In this document: piece after piece, positions 25,426-38,312 of the stretch
Numbering within the stretch: the stretch's first letter is position 1
How the letters are laid out: each line of letters starts with the position of its first letter
Assembly: GCF_024679095.1 (NCBI RefSeq)
Contig: NC_066516.1
Span: 20,609,035-20,673,034, forward strand
From: Eriocheir sinensis
Lineage: Eukaryota > Arthropoda > Malacostraca > Decapoda > Varunidae
Length of the DNA stretch: 64,000 nt
Direction: 5' to 3'
Translations under genes and position numbers: made by a program
The notes under the pieces: model-generated
The model's input: the letters and a program-made list of their open reading frames with translations, nothing else
Database searches by the model: none
Told to the model about the DNA's origin: nothing

Positions 25426-26546
25426 TTCAATTCTCTGTTACCCCCTTGATCCCAAATTCCTAGTTCCCATTCCAGGCTACAATACCTCTTTCTTTCGTAT
25501 AGCATTCCAACCATCGCTTACTCTCGCTCCTCAGTTCATAGATTCTTAGTTTCCAGTCTAGGCTCTATACCTATTGCTATCTATCATTCCAGTCCATAGT
25601 TCCTCTCACTCATAGTCATTCCCAGATTCCTAGGTCCCAGTCTTGTGGTGCAGTTCATCTTACTATCATCTATCATTCCAGTTCTCGCCCCCTCTCGCTC
25701 CCAGCTATTCCCAGTTTGCAGATTCCTATACCTCTTGTTACGATAGGTCAGTAGTTTATCCATTCCTCATTCCTTATTCCAAACCGTTCATTCCACACCA
25801 GGTCCGCATCGAGACATTGATTTATGGGGTTCAATAACTTCGTCAGTTCTGTTTCCTTTGGACAGTGTTACTTGAGGATCATTTTTATATAATCTCGAGG
25901 TGGGGGTTCATTTACATAACACCTCCTCCCCTCTTGACATACGGCCCTGCTCCACACTCCCATCCCACATCTAGTACCAATCCACTACCCATCCACTCGT
26001 CTAGCCATCAACCATCCTTTCCCATATCCTTTTTCCTATACCCTCTCCTACGGCTTCTTACATCCTCCTATGCACATTTACTCCACATATCACTCCACTC
26101 AGGTCTATTTCCACCTGCTCCTAATATTTCGACATGTAAAGTCCCATCCTTCATTCGTCCTCCCATCACATTCTCAACATCCTCTTTTATATCAAACCAT
26201 TCCATCCCGCCCCATTCCACCTCACAGCTTTCCATCCCGCCTCCACTTACTCTTTCTCCATTCCTCCCCGTCACTCATGTTATACTCTTCTCCCACCCTT
26301 TCCCCCTCCATCCCTCCACTCCACCCACCCACCGATCCCTTTCAGTGTAGTTTCCCCTCATAATCTCCCCCTCCTCCTCCTCCTCCTCCTCCTCCTTCGA
26401 CATTTTTCCTTCCCCCTCAAAAGTTATTATACTCATGGCATTGTCATTGTACTAATCCCAAACTTTTTAATTTCTTTCTTTTTTAATTCTCTCGTCTTAC
26501 AACGAATGTTCATCCTTTACCCCCAAGTATTTATTATATATTGTTA

Positions 26547-26600
<54 letters not shown>

Positions 26601-27123
26601 ACTACTACTAACAATTACTGCTATATGTTTTTGTTTTGCTTGTATTTTGTTTTTGTTTTTTCAGCAGATCGTTCACTACCAACACCATTTTCGTTTTCCA
26701 TTGTTATTATTATTATTTTTATTATTTTTATTATTATTATTGTTTAGTTTCCTGGTCGGCCGCCGATGCCAAGGCACACACACCATCTCAAGGAAGGAAG
26801 GAAGGAGAAAGATGATGATGATGATAATGTCTCACCTTTATTATTTCCCTTCCTGCCTCCTTTTATTTATGTTTCCCTTCGGTTCCTTTGTTATTATTTC
26901 CCTTAAGTTAATTTTCATTCCATATTTTCTCCACAGTTTTTATTTTATTTAGAGGACAGCCCGCGGACCACTCCTGATTTATATTTATTTTTACGTAGAT
27001 ATTAGTATGTAGACGAGCCCTCTTAGAATCACAAGGCCCCTGCACAAGGTCACAGGAGCCAATACAACCAAAGAATACAGATTTTTACGATTATGGTAGT
27101 GATTGTGGCGTGTGAGATCAGCC

Positions 27124-27565
27124 GGGCCCGTATTCTGGGACGCTCTGAACTCGCCCAACAACATTTTCCCAAAGCCACAAGGGAAAAAGTCGGTTCGCAT
27201 GAGTGTTTTTGAAGTTCATGATGCAGAGGCCTTGTCAGACTATCACAGGGCTCATAAAACCACCCATGGAAATACTAACACAACCTCTACGACGGCCTAA
27301 ATAAATGTCGGTGTGCGAGGGTCATATTGTTAAACATCGGCGTCGAAGCACTCACTTACAAGGCTTTCGTAGGGTTTTTTGGTATTTCCGGGGGTGGTTT
27401 TATGATCCTAGTGGTAGTCTGACTATTCTTTTGTGCCATGAACGTAAAAGAACACTCATTAGAATCCGGTTAATCTCCTTTTCGGCTTTTGGGTATACGT
27501 TGTTGTGAGAGCCGAAAGCGTCTGCGATTACCGAACTGTTTGAGAGCATGGGCGCCGGTCTCTCA
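27124..27565. mobile_element. Foldback element, type II
   Basis: The left arm (GGGCCCGTATTCTGGGACGC onward, with CATAAAACCACCCATGGAAA) is the imperfect reverse complement of the right arm (GGTATTTCCGGGGGTGGTTT and TTATGATCCTAGTGGTAGTC, then ACACTCATTAGAATCCGGTT). One-armed relatives lie at 57920-58095 and 61258-61405, sharing CCTGGTGGTAGTTTGACCC and CTCATTAGAACCCGACTAGT-like blocks. There is no coding frame. Probably a MITE-type element. Confidence 0.65.
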
Positions 27566-27916
27566 AGCGCCCTCTGTCTTTTGTGAGTATCTTGTGAGTC
27601 ATTATAGTTACTTACCTGAATCCAAAGCTCTATCACATAAAGTTTTAAGATATATAAACGAACCAAATATTTACGATCACTTTTCATGTTTTGTTTTATT
27701 TTATTTATTTTTTATTGGCGCTTCCGGTTTTGTGATTCTTAAAATGGCTCGTGTTATTTTTTGTTTTGTTTTTCCTTTAGTATTTTTATTTATTTGTTAC
27801 CATCCTTGTTTGTTTGTTTGTTTGTCTTATCTCTTTTGTTTTGTTTTGTTTCCAGTGAAGGACGAAGCGTTTTGTGTTTGCTGTCTACTGTCATTTGTTT
27901 TTTGCATTGTCATTTT

Positions 27917-28093
<177 letters not shown>

Positions 28094-28693
28094 ATAATAT
28101 ACGTAATTGTAATATTTTGGAAAGAAGAGATTAAAAAATATTACATGATTATTACTTCGGTTCTCTTCCTTTTTTTTATTTTTCTTGATGTCCACCTCCC
28201 TTTTTTTCTTTTTCCCTTATTTTCTTTGTCTACTTTTCTTCCGTTCCTTTCTTCATGATATTTGTTTCTCTTCTTCCCTTTTCTTATTACAATTTTCCTC
28301 CATCCTTTCTGTTTTTCTTTTTCTCTTATTTTCTCCCTCACTTTTTTTTTTCGATCCTTCATGATATTTCCTCCTTTCCTTCTTTCTTCTTTTTTTCTTC
28401 AATTTTTCGTTTACATCTTCCTTCCTTTCTATCTTCCTTTATCTCACTGTTTTGTTTCCTTCTCATCATTTCTTTCCCTCGCGACAAATCTTTTCCATTC
28501 GTCCCTTTTCCCTCTTTCTACTTTTCTTCCTTTCTACCTATCTCTCTGTCTTTCTTTCTTTCTTTCTTTCTTTCTCTCTTGCTACGATACATCTTTGCCG
28601 CGTAATTTACACCTGCCTCGCTCTCCTTCTTTATTCCTTGTAATCTTTCTTTTTTGCTTGTATGATTTGATAGACGCTTTTTCTGTGAGCTTT

Positions 28694-28779
<86 letters not shown>

Positions 28780-28807
28780 CACGGATATAATAATTAATTC
28801 GCCTTCC

Positions 28808-28842
<35 letters not shown>

Positions 28843-29306
28843 GCACACAGACCACCTCTCCTCCTCCTCCTCCTCCTCCTCCTCCTCTCTTCTTCATGAT
28901 GTTGCCTCCCTCCTGTGATCTCTCATTCTCTTTCTGTGCATCAGTTTCTGAGAGGCATTTTTAAAGGAAATTACCCGCTGCTTTGCCCTTTCAAATGTTG
29001 GCTTACTCGCGCGATTGAAAAAAAAAAAAGGAAAGGGAGAAAAAATGTAAAAAAAAAAAAGATGTATCGGATTCTGACCTTTTTTTTTATTTTTTATGTA
29101 CGTGTTAGAGAGAGAAAGAAAGATCGATAAATTGACTGATTGATAGATTGACTGATTGATAATTTGACTTTTATGTGTTGATAGACTTCATATTTATTGA
29201 TTGTTGGATAGATAGATAGATAGATAGATAGAGAGATTAATTGCTTGATCGAATACACTGAAAATAGGTACCGTTGATGCCCTTTGAAATACATGTAAAA
29301 GTCAAG

Positions 29307-29347
<41 letters not shown>

Positions 29348-29589
29348 GGGTGGGGCTGGGTGTTACTGAGGGCAGGCAAGGCATTAACGAAGAGGAGGAA
29401 GAGGAAAATAGAAAAGAAAGAAGAGAAAAATGAAGAGGAGGAAGAAAATGAATAGGCTACCTCAATCTGAAGTGCAGGGACGAAGGACATTTGACATTCA
29501 TGAGAGAAAGAGAAATATTGAAAGAGCAGAACTAGAAAGGATTGACTGTGAATGAGTCTTGTACCGAACCTAGACTTTGTGAGTGAGGG

Positions 29590-29910
29590 AATGACTGACT
29601 GACTGACTGACTGACTGACTGAGACCTTAGATGTTTTAAGTGGAGGCATGACTGACTGATTAACAGCATAGACTTTGAGTGAGGGACTGACTGACTGACT
29701 GACTGACTGACAGACCTTAGACTTTGTGAGTGAGGGAATGACTGGCTGACTATACCTGACTGAATAACACTGACTGACTGAGTAGGCAATTTACTAGCCA
29801 GCTGAATCAGTCTTATTGGCTGATTAAAGTGACCGAGTGACTGACTGACTACGTGACTGACTGAGGGGGCAACTGACTACCCAGCTGAAAGACTGTCTTA
29901 TTTACTGACT
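29590..29910. repeat. (GACT)n array with higher-order copies
   Basis: Runs of GACTGACTGACT are separated by GACCTTAGACTTTGTGAGTG or AGACTTTGAGTGAGGGA. The array occurs several times between 29570 and 29760, then decays towards the 26-bp satellite. Confidence 0.8.
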
Positions 29911-29943
29911 TGTTAACTGGCTGGTGGTCCAATAAACTGACTG

Positions 29944-30800
29944 AGATTATAGCAAAATTCGTAGGCCAGGGATTATAGCAAAATTCATAGGCCAGGGATT
30001 ATAGCAAAATTCATAGGCCAGGGATTATAGCAAAATTCATAGGCCAGAGATTATAGCAAAATTCGTAGGCCAGGGATTATAGCAAAATTCGTAGGCCAGG
30101 GATTATAGCAAAATTCATAGGCCAGGGATTATAGCAAAATTCATAGGCCAGAGATTATAGCAAAATTCGTAGGCCAGAGATTATAGCAAAATTCGTAGGC
30201 CAGAGATTATAGCAAAATTCGTAGGCCAGAGATTATAGCAAAATTCGTAGGCCAGGGATTATAGCAAAATTCGTAGGCCAGGGATTATAGCAAAATTCGT
30301 AGGCCAGAGATTATAGCAAAATTCATAGGCCAGAGATTATAGCAAAATTCGTAGGCCAGGGATTATAGCAAAATTCATAGGCCAGGGATTATAGCAAAAT
30401 TCGTAGGCCAGAGATTATAGCAAAATTCATAGGCCAGGGATTATAGCAAAATTCGTAGGCCAGGGATTATAGCAAAATTCGTAGGCCAGAGATTATAGCA
30501 AAATTCGTAGGCCAGGGATTATAGCAAAATTCGTAGGCCAGAGATTATAGCAAAATTCGTAGGCCAGAGATTATAGCAAAATTCGTAGGCCAGAGATTAT
30601 AGCAAAATTCGTAGGCCAGAGATTATAGCAAAATTCGTAGGCCAGAGATTATAGCAAAATTCGTAGGCCAGAGATTATAGCAAAATTCGTAGGCCAGGGA
30701 TTATAGCAAAATTCGTAGGCCAGGGATTATAGCAAAATTCGTAGGCCAGAGATTATAGCAAAATTCGTAGGCCAGAGATTATAGCAAAATTCATAGGCCA
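29944..30800. repeat. 26-bp minisatellite, 33 copies
   Basis: The unit is GATTATAGCAAAATTCGTAG followed by GCCAGR. The span of 857 bp is 33 units with no length change. Variation is confined almost wholly to two positions: TTCGTAGG versus TTCATAGG, and CCAGGGATT versus CCAGAGATT. The last copy ends at GGCCA followed by ATTTTGCAC. The array carries frequent stops and is not coding. Confidence 0.95.
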
Positions 30801-31127
30801 ATTTTGCACATTCTGCCAATCTCTTTCTCTGGTCCTTAGGCATTTGCTGACCTTTTTTGGGGGTTGATAATGAGGAGCAGGAAGGGATTTTCTCCTTTAT
30901 TACTTGTCCTCCTCATTCATTGGCTCCCATAATTAGAGTTGAGTTTTGTTGGGATATTGAAGAGTGTGGAAAACTCTCAAATTACTTCCCTGCCTTAATA
31001 CTTAATGAGGAAGATGAAGGTAAAAAAAAGAGAAGGCAAGGGTGGGTAGGGGGAGGAAGGGAGCAAGGAGAGAAGGAGAAGCTTATAAAGGCCATATGGA
31101 GCATTGCCTTGATAGATATACGAAGCT

Positions 31128-31322
31128 GTGTATCTGGATTATATTATTAGACCACCAGGAAGGCCAAGGAAGACGTGGAGAAAGGTGGTGGAGGAGCATA
31201 TGAGGAGGCTGAACATCACAGAAGAAATGGCTATGGAACGGGCAACAGTGGAGGAGGCACATATCCCGTCCGACCCCACCATAGGAAATAAATGGACGTT
31301 AAACGATGATGATGATGATGAT
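31128..31322 (+). mobile_element. RTE-like LINE 3' end (reverse transcriptase C-terminus relic)
   Basis: The plus-strand frame contains P-P-G-R-P-R-K-T-W-R-K-V-V-E-E-H-M-R-R-L, then N-I-T-E-E-M-A, a frameshifted stretch, and N-K-W-T-L-N before (GAT)n. The GRPRKTW and GNKWTLNDDDD ending followed by GATGATGAT is typical of non-LTR element tails common in decapod genomes. It is truncated and frameshifted, so inactive. Confidence 0.75.
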
Positions 31323-31645
31323 ATCTGGATTATATTGTAGCGATGGAGTGTTGGTGACTTTCCTCGACTCTTCAATTCAGCTCCAGTCAGCATATCAGGT
31401 TTCAAAAAATATACTTCACATGGTCATGATATAAACAAACGGAAGAAGTGTGAGTCAAAGGCTGAATATCTCACGCTCAGTCTCTCCTCTCTCCCACTCC
31501 TGCTCTCATTCCCTCTCCGTATGAGGCAGCAATCTCCTTACCAAAAGAGGGCCGCGTCTAGCCACAGTAAGGGTCAGGGCGGGGTGGTGGGAGCATCGTC
31601 AGTTGTTCTGGCATGTCCGCGCTGTAAACATGAGTGGAATGTGGA

Positions 31646-31710
<65 letters not shown>

Positions 31711-31852
31711 ATGCATTTATTTTTTTCATATTTTGAGAGAGAGAGAGAGAGAGAGGATGTCATCATGAATTCAACTCTTCTTCTACCTGCTTATCCTCTT
31801 CCTCCTCCTCTTCCTCCTCCTCCTCCTCCTCCTCCTCCTTTATGCTTCCTTC

Positions 31853-31979
<127 letters not shown>

Positions 31980-33417
31980 TAATCATCTTCAGCAGTCATC
32001 ATCATCATCATCATATTCACTTTTTTTATGCCTTTTCTTTTAAGGTTTCTTCCTTTTTCTTATTTTGCTTTTTTCTAGTTTTCATCACAAATCCTACTTT
32101 TTATTTTATTTTTAATCCCTTATTCACACAGATAATTAGTTACAAGAAGCTCCAGATATTTTTTTTTTTTTTTTTTCCAGAAAAAAAACAAAAGTATCAG
32201 CTCATTCCTTCTTACCCCAGCCCCTTTTCTCTCCCTGTCTGTGTCTGTCTGTCTGTACCTGTCAGTCTGTGTCCCCCAAAACACAGTAGCATGAGTTTGG
32301 AGTAAAAGAAATACAAATAATTAATGTTAACGTGAAGCTTTGCCATCCATCCAACTTGTATAATCAGGACGTCAGGACTTGTTGAGGTCATGCACTTGCT
32401 GCCCCACATCTGGAGGTTCTGCTGTCGGGTTGTTATTGTTATTATTAAAACTCTTTCACTCACTCTTCACTCACACCAGTTTGGCATCAAGGAACTGGTG
32501 AATCTGACATGAGTTAGCACCTTCTTGCCTCTACCTTAAAGTTATGAGGAATGCGCTTCAGCCGCTTAATTTGCAATCAGCTTTAACCCCACTTCTTGAG
32601 GAGAAAAGGTTCAGGAATGTGCATGCTTTGACATCTTGATGACCTAACACTACAGTAAGACTAGCTCTAGATGAGTGTATGAGTGGGGAGTTATCATCCA
32701 AGATTGTCTCACTTTATTCACTTCTGTTTTATTCCCTCTCAAATTCTGAATGTTTCCTTGTAAGCACAGCTGCTGTTGTTGTTATCATTTCTTCCTTTGC
32801 TTATTTGACAAAGCCTTTAAGCTTTTATTAACCCTGTTTAAGTGTCAGTCTGAAAAACAGTATCTTGGATGATAAGTCGACTTGGGAGTGAAAGGGACCC
32901 TGGCAAAAGGTCTCACTGTTCCATATTTGTGTGCCACTTGATGTTTTGCCTTAAAGTAGTGATGGGTGTGTGAGTGCCGGGCAGAGCTGGCTGGCCCTTT
33001 GCAGGTGCCCCCTGGCCCAGCCCGGTCACTCGCTGCCCCACTCACACACCCTCCTCGATTCCCGCCCATTGTTGTCCATTCTAGAACTCATATTTTTCAA
33101 CAGCATCAGAAAATGTGTCTTCCCTCATCTTAACCTTAACGTCATAGTCCCCAAACTGTATTGGTGAGAACTTTTGCTCGAGTGCCCAAGGCCAAAGTTA
33201 GTCTGACTGAAGGGGCAAATGTGCCACTAATTAACCTCTCGGTGCACCGGCGCGGCCGAGCACCGAGGTGCGGCTAACCCAGGAACTGACACATTTTCTG
33301 ATCACTGGTGGAGGGTTAATGGCTGTAAGGTGAGGGTGAGGCTCTGAGCCAGGGCGTGTGTTTAGTGAAGGTGGTGCCCCTTAGTCTCTAACCTTGGTCT
33401 CTCTCCCGGGCCTGCAG

Positions 33418-33799
33418 CCCTGCGGTGTCGCTAGCATCGGGGGCAGGCCTCCCTGGGGTCCCCTCTTCCCTGCTGGGGGCTGCTGGAGCCTCTGGGGGTG
33501 TGGCTGCTGCAGCTGCTGCTGCTGCAGCCACCTCTGGGGCGGTCATTGTCTCATTAACTCAGGGTGCAAGCCCTGCCTCCCTGACCCCCCTGGCTCCCTC
33601 AGCAGCCTCCCAAGTAGGCTCGGGGGGCCCCAGCTACAGCCCCGCTCCAGGTACCCCCATACACTCCATCGTTAACTTAAGTACCAGCACCAGCAGCAGC
33701 AGCAGCAGCACAACCAACAACAGCAACAACAACAACAACAACAACGGCAGCAGCAGTGGTGTCTCCTCTCCTTCTGAACCTACCTATGTTAATCTCTAG
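33418..33799 (+). CDS. pan: TCF/LEF alternative 3' exon 8A (replaces second half of C-clamp)
   Basis: The acceptor is CCGGGCCTGCAG. Joined to the phase-2 donor at 23683, the frame reads S-P-A-V-S-L-A-S-G-A-G-L-P-G-V, then a run of nine alanines, T-S-G-A-V-I-V-S-L-T-Q, a Ser/Pro segment, polySer, polyAsn and P-T-Y-V-N-L before TAG at 33797-33799. The open frame extends from the splice site to the stop over 382 nt with biased, protein-like composition. The isoform would keep cysteines 1-3 of the C-clamp but lose cysteine 4 and the RRKKKCIRY end. No AATAAA is visible between the stop and 34304. A possible donor TCT|GTGAGT lies at 33802, so the exon could be a cassette rather than a true last exon. 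Confidence 0.7.
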
Positions 33800-34180
33800 T
33801 CTGTGAGTCTTCCACTGTGCTGTGACCTGCTGTGTGACGGATCTTGAACACTCTTAAGGAGAGGAGCAGTTTTACCGCTAACACCACTTCTTTCTTTGCT
33901 AGTTCAATATCCATCACAAGCAGAGTAATCACGTGAGTGTCTTGTAGTGATTCATCTCGTTTTGTTTTATTTTACAGGTTTTGTTTTGTTTGTATTATCC
34001 GTTGTTATGCATGAGTATGTGTATCAAGGTAACATATTTTCCATTAATGACTTTTTCTTTCTTTTACTAATATGCTAACTAGAGTCATAGACGAAGAAGT
34101 GTACGTACAGTGTTAACCACAACACCATTTTTATTATGATTTTTTTGCTTTGATGCATGATGTTTTTTCTTTTTTTACAG

Positions 34181-34229
34181 GATGTGGGCAGTAGCTGCAT
34201 GAGTAGACATTTTTTTACGTTTATGTACG
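34181..34229 (+). CDS. pan: Candidate small stop-containing TCF exon 8C
   Basis: A strong pyrimidine tract and acceptor (TTTTTTCTTTTTTTACAG) is followed 49 nt later by a donor-like TACG|GTGAGG. Entering in phase 2, it would read R-M-W-A-V-A-A and stop (TGA 34200-34202). If used, it truncates the protein right after the first half of the C-clamp. The stop lies less than 50 nt from the next junction, so the mRNA might escape decay. The call rests only on splice sites and could be a decoy. Confidence 0.3.
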
Positions 34230-34304
34230 GTGAGGCATGTACAACCTTTATCCTCTGGGGGAGTGATGGTGGGCGGGTTACTGAGTGGCATCTTCCCTTC
34301 ACAG

Positions 34305-34776
34305 GCGAAAGAAGAAGTGCATCCGGTACATGGAGGGCGAGGAAGGTGAGGACATGGCGCCCGGGTCGGCTGACAGCGTAGACGCCTCGCAGGAGAGCGA
34401 GGAGGAGGATGACCTTCAGGAGATGTCGTCTCCATCGACGGCGATGGTGGGCGACCAAACCGCCACCTCGCCGGCCTCCTCCAGCCTCATGCCCTCCCCA
34501 GGGCCCTCCTTGGCGTCGCCATCAGGTCCACCCTCGTTGCTCATGCCGTCGCCAGCCTCCCTCGCCTCCCCCCTAACGCCGGGCGAGGGCCCCCAGCTAC
34601 CCCTAAACCAGGTGCCTCAGGGCCCCCCACACCCCCAGCGGCCCCCCGTGGGCACCAATCCCCGTGACATTAACAACCCTCTTAGTGTTAACCAGTTGAC
34701 TGGCCAGTGCGCTAGCAACAAGCCCGACGCCGGGTCTCAAGACTCTTCGCATCCCACCATGGTGAGCGTCACATGA
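34305..34776 (+). CDS. pan: TCF/LEF terminal exon 8B: C-clamp completion and C-terminal tail
   Basis: The acceptor is CCCTTCACAG. In phase 2 it reads R-R-K-K-K-C-I-R-Y-M-E-G-E, supplying the fourth cysteine and the basic end of the C-clamp (E-tail type). Then come an acidic stretch (SEEEDD), a long Ser/Pro-rich region (S-L-M-P-S-P-G-P-S-L-A-S-P and similar) and a conserved-looking N-P-R-D-I-N-N-P-L-S-V-N-Q-L-T-G before M-V-S-V-T and TGA at 34774-34776. PLSV loosely resembles a CtBP-binding PLSL motif, which is inference. The tail is followed by AATAAA at 34877, so this is the standard last exon. Confidence 0.93.
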
Positions 34777-34876
34777 CCCGCTGCAACCTTAGCCCCCCAC
34801 ACCCACAAGCTGTGCTGGACACGCCCGCCCCAACCCTCGTACCCACGCGCCGCCTTTCGCCACCAAAAAGTGCTAT

Positions 34877-34882
34877 AATAAA
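34877..34882 (+). terminator. Poly(A) signal AATAAA for TCF exon 8B
   Basis: A canonical hexamer about 100 bp after the stop codon, in GTGCTATAATAAAGGC. A second AATAAA at 38964-38969 could end a longer 3' UTR, since 35-39 kb is less repeat-dense than the introns. Confidence 0.7.
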
Positions 34883-35302
34883 GGCTTAATAATCTTGGCC
34901 GAGTGTCGTCGTCTCTGGTGGACACAGTTGTTGTTCGTCGGGTTTCCAGGACCAAAATTTCCCCCCGCCCCCACCCCCGCCAGGATGGGCCTGTGCCAGT
35001 ACAGTCACCAATACCTCAGTGTCAAGAGTGTGGCTGAAGACAAAGACTTGTGGCCCCTGCTTGGCACCATCCCTGTACATAATGTTCCTTCACATCATGA
35101 ATCAACCCTCCATTGTCTCACTCACAGCAGTGTTAGGTACTTCTCCACTCTCAAGCTGCTAGGCCAGCCCTTCACTTTGTTCTATTCTGCAAATTTTTAA
35201 AAGTTTTATGCAAGTTCTATATTGAATATCGCCATATAAGTGAACACACACACACACACATACACACACAAATACATAAATTACATATGTATACATGAAT
35301 TG

Positions 35303-35341
<39 letters not shown>

Positions 35342-38252
35342 GTAATTCAGGACACATTCTCTGCCTTAGTAATTGTGTGTACTACTTTATAGCCCCAAAC
35401 CTTGCCAGTGTTGAGGACTTGAGTAGGCCGAGGTGAGCCGGGAGGGACTGTTGAGGGACCACGGTGGCTGCTGGAAAGTTTTCTGCTACACCAAAACTCT
35501 TAAAGTGAAAATACTGTGTCGATAATATAATATGTAAATGATGTTCTTGTGATAGTGAATATTAACAGTCATAATGTTCTGTGCAGTAGGAGGCCACTTC
35601 TTCATACCTCTTGAGAGCCCAGCTAAGACAGATTAACACTTATAACACTTAACAAAATACTACTTTTCTCTAAATAGGAACTTGTACTATGAGTCTGTCC
35701 TTGAATGTGCAGTACACTAGACCATCATCTTATAAGCTTTGAAGTCCACATGCTATTACTACTACTGCTGCTGCTATTACTACTACTACTACTGCTAATA
35801 CTACCACTACAGTTACTATTACTACTACTACTACTGCTGCTGTTACTGCTATGTCTACTACTACTACTACCATTGTTACTACTTCTACTACTACTACTAC
35901 TACTACTACTACCACAACTCCTCCTCCTACTACTACTACAACTATCCTTTTGAACTTGAGAGTAGGCCAGTTTTTATATATATTTGTCTTTTTCTCTCTC
36001 GCTCTGTCTCTCTCTTATCTCCTCTCCTCTTTACCTGTCTGAAAACCCAACCATCGACCAGCCCAGTGTCTTTGTCAGGTACAGTGTTGTCTTGCCTCAC
36101 CACGAACACCACCTCCTCCCTGCCACATGCTCTCCTCAGTCTGCAGTAGGCCATGATGTATCCCTCTCACTCCCTCCCTCCCTCCCTCCACTGTTTTCTG
36201 TTTAGGTAGCATTTCTGTCAGTTCTTGTGATATCATTCGACACAAATCTTGTTACACACTAAAAATTGTCTTGCCAGTTAGTCAAGTCAAGAGAAAGCAG
36301 CAGTCCTCTTGGTCTGATCCTGTTCAGTCATACATTCTGAAAATTCTACGCAAGCATCCAGGATTTAATATGGTTCCTCTCCTCCATGCATGTTGCTTTT
36401 GAAGTTATTTGTGATAGAAAATTATTCAAAGTACTGTAATGTCTACAGTTGCATTGGCATATTCATAATGCTCTGTTACACTTTATCAGAAGTAATTACT
36501 GCAGTCTGGGTTGTCATTCTCTTCACTGCTGCACTCATGGTCTTTTGGGCTATTTGTTGTGTGGCTGGCGAAGCCTCTGGCTGGTGTTGTCACATTGCAA
36601 CACTGAACTCACTCACTCAGCAGCAGCCATGAGTGAAGCTTGAGACATGCTCCTTTGATTCACCTTCAAAGCTAGATATTCTTTTATCTAAAAATTTATT
36701 AAAACAAAAAATTTCTATCATTTACACCCAATGACTGTAACTCAGCTAACCAGTTTGTTTTTAGCCACTAAGTATTTAAATGTGTGCAAGGGTTAGCTGT
36801 GCCCACCACCTGCCCTCTGCCTCAGCCCCTGAAGCAACAGCACTTGTCAGCTCCCTCCAGGGACTTGATGAATGTGCTGCCAGGATGTGACAGTTTAGTA
36901 CTTTCCTGAACTTTATACTGTGTGATCAGTTTGCTCGGAAAGGTGTTGCTGTTTCTGAAGATTTATAATCATCCCTTTAGAGTGTGTGTGCTTCAGGGCA
37001 TGGCAGAGCAGCAGGGAAGGGAGAGTTACTAAAACCTTGTAGTTGGCTAAATTTATTGAGGAAAGACGAAGATTGATTCCTGGATGCGTAGAATGTTCAG
37101 AATCGGTGGACACCCTCAGGCATCCTTCAGGGCAGTGGATAGTGATTCTTTTACAAGCCATGAGTGATTTGCTGTTCCTCAGCACCTCCATACCTGTGTG
37201 TGTGTTCCCTCAGCGCCCCGAGTGGAGGACGGGCGAGCGGCAGCGGCGGCGGCTGACGCGCTGCCGTGCCTCACTGCTGCCATCATTATTATAATTATTT
37301 TAGATGTTTGTTTTTTACTGTTGATTTTTTTATATGTGTTCTCTAAGTGTTGTAAGTCATCTCAACATTTCTTCTCCCTCATTGCTACAAGTGTATCCAT
37401 TCTGCCGCCTTTGAGTGTTGGAAATACGTCTGTAATACACCTAGTTTGTTTTCTGGTGAATTGATCGTTGCAGTGATGCAGCCAACGTCGTGGTTCCATG
37501 ATCTTTTATTTTATCAAAGATTATAAGTGATAATATGTTTACCTAACTAACTTTTTTAAAGTACAACTTTATGGCATTAATGATAAAGCTTACACTGAAA
37601 GAGTTTTTGTGTGTGTATGTGTGTGAAAAGACAAGGTACAAAACCAAATCTTCTGTACAATGAAATTGAAAAGTGTCAGTAATGTTTTCTTTTAAATTAC
37701 TGTTTGTGATGTGAGGAGCGATAGGTTGAGAACAGCCATCAGCCCCTCACCTCAGCCCTTTAGTCCTCAGACCACCAGCCTCTTAACCTCCCAGTCCCGC
37801 AGCCCCACTGTCGCCCAGCGGTGGGCGAGCCCAAGGCTGCCCGCTGCTGCCACTTTCCTCTGGTCAGTCACTGAGCCACACACCACCACTCAGGCCTGCC
37901 AGCACCACCACCACTACCATCACCACTACTACCACTGCTGCTGCTGCTGCCTGTCAGACTCCCAGTCTCTGCTCACCTCAGAGAGTAGTTGTCAACAAAT
38001 TATGTAATATTTAAGCTAACATTTGTTTGTCACCTTGAAATATTCTGGACTGATAATCTCACATTCATATGTTTCACAGGAAACAACAGTTCTTAACATT
38101 CTAAAGTATATCCTAAACCCTGAAGCTATAAATTTTTATCTAAATACAGAGTGTAGTTACATTTATATTATGAGGATTATGTGATGCAGACTTTAAAACA
38201 ACAGTGAGTAGAGCTGCTAGAGTATGTGGCTGTGGGTGTGGAGTTACCAGGT

Positions 38253-38312
<60 letters not shown>

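Noticed and set aside
29944..30800. CRISPR-like regular array
   Set aside because: Units abut with no spacers; it is a plain 26-bp tandem repeat in a eukaryotic genome.
34149..34156. CTTTGAT-type TCF-binding sites as evidence of autoregulation
   Set aside because: Scattered single CTTTGAT matches occur at about the rate expected by chance, and none is next to a clear promoter.
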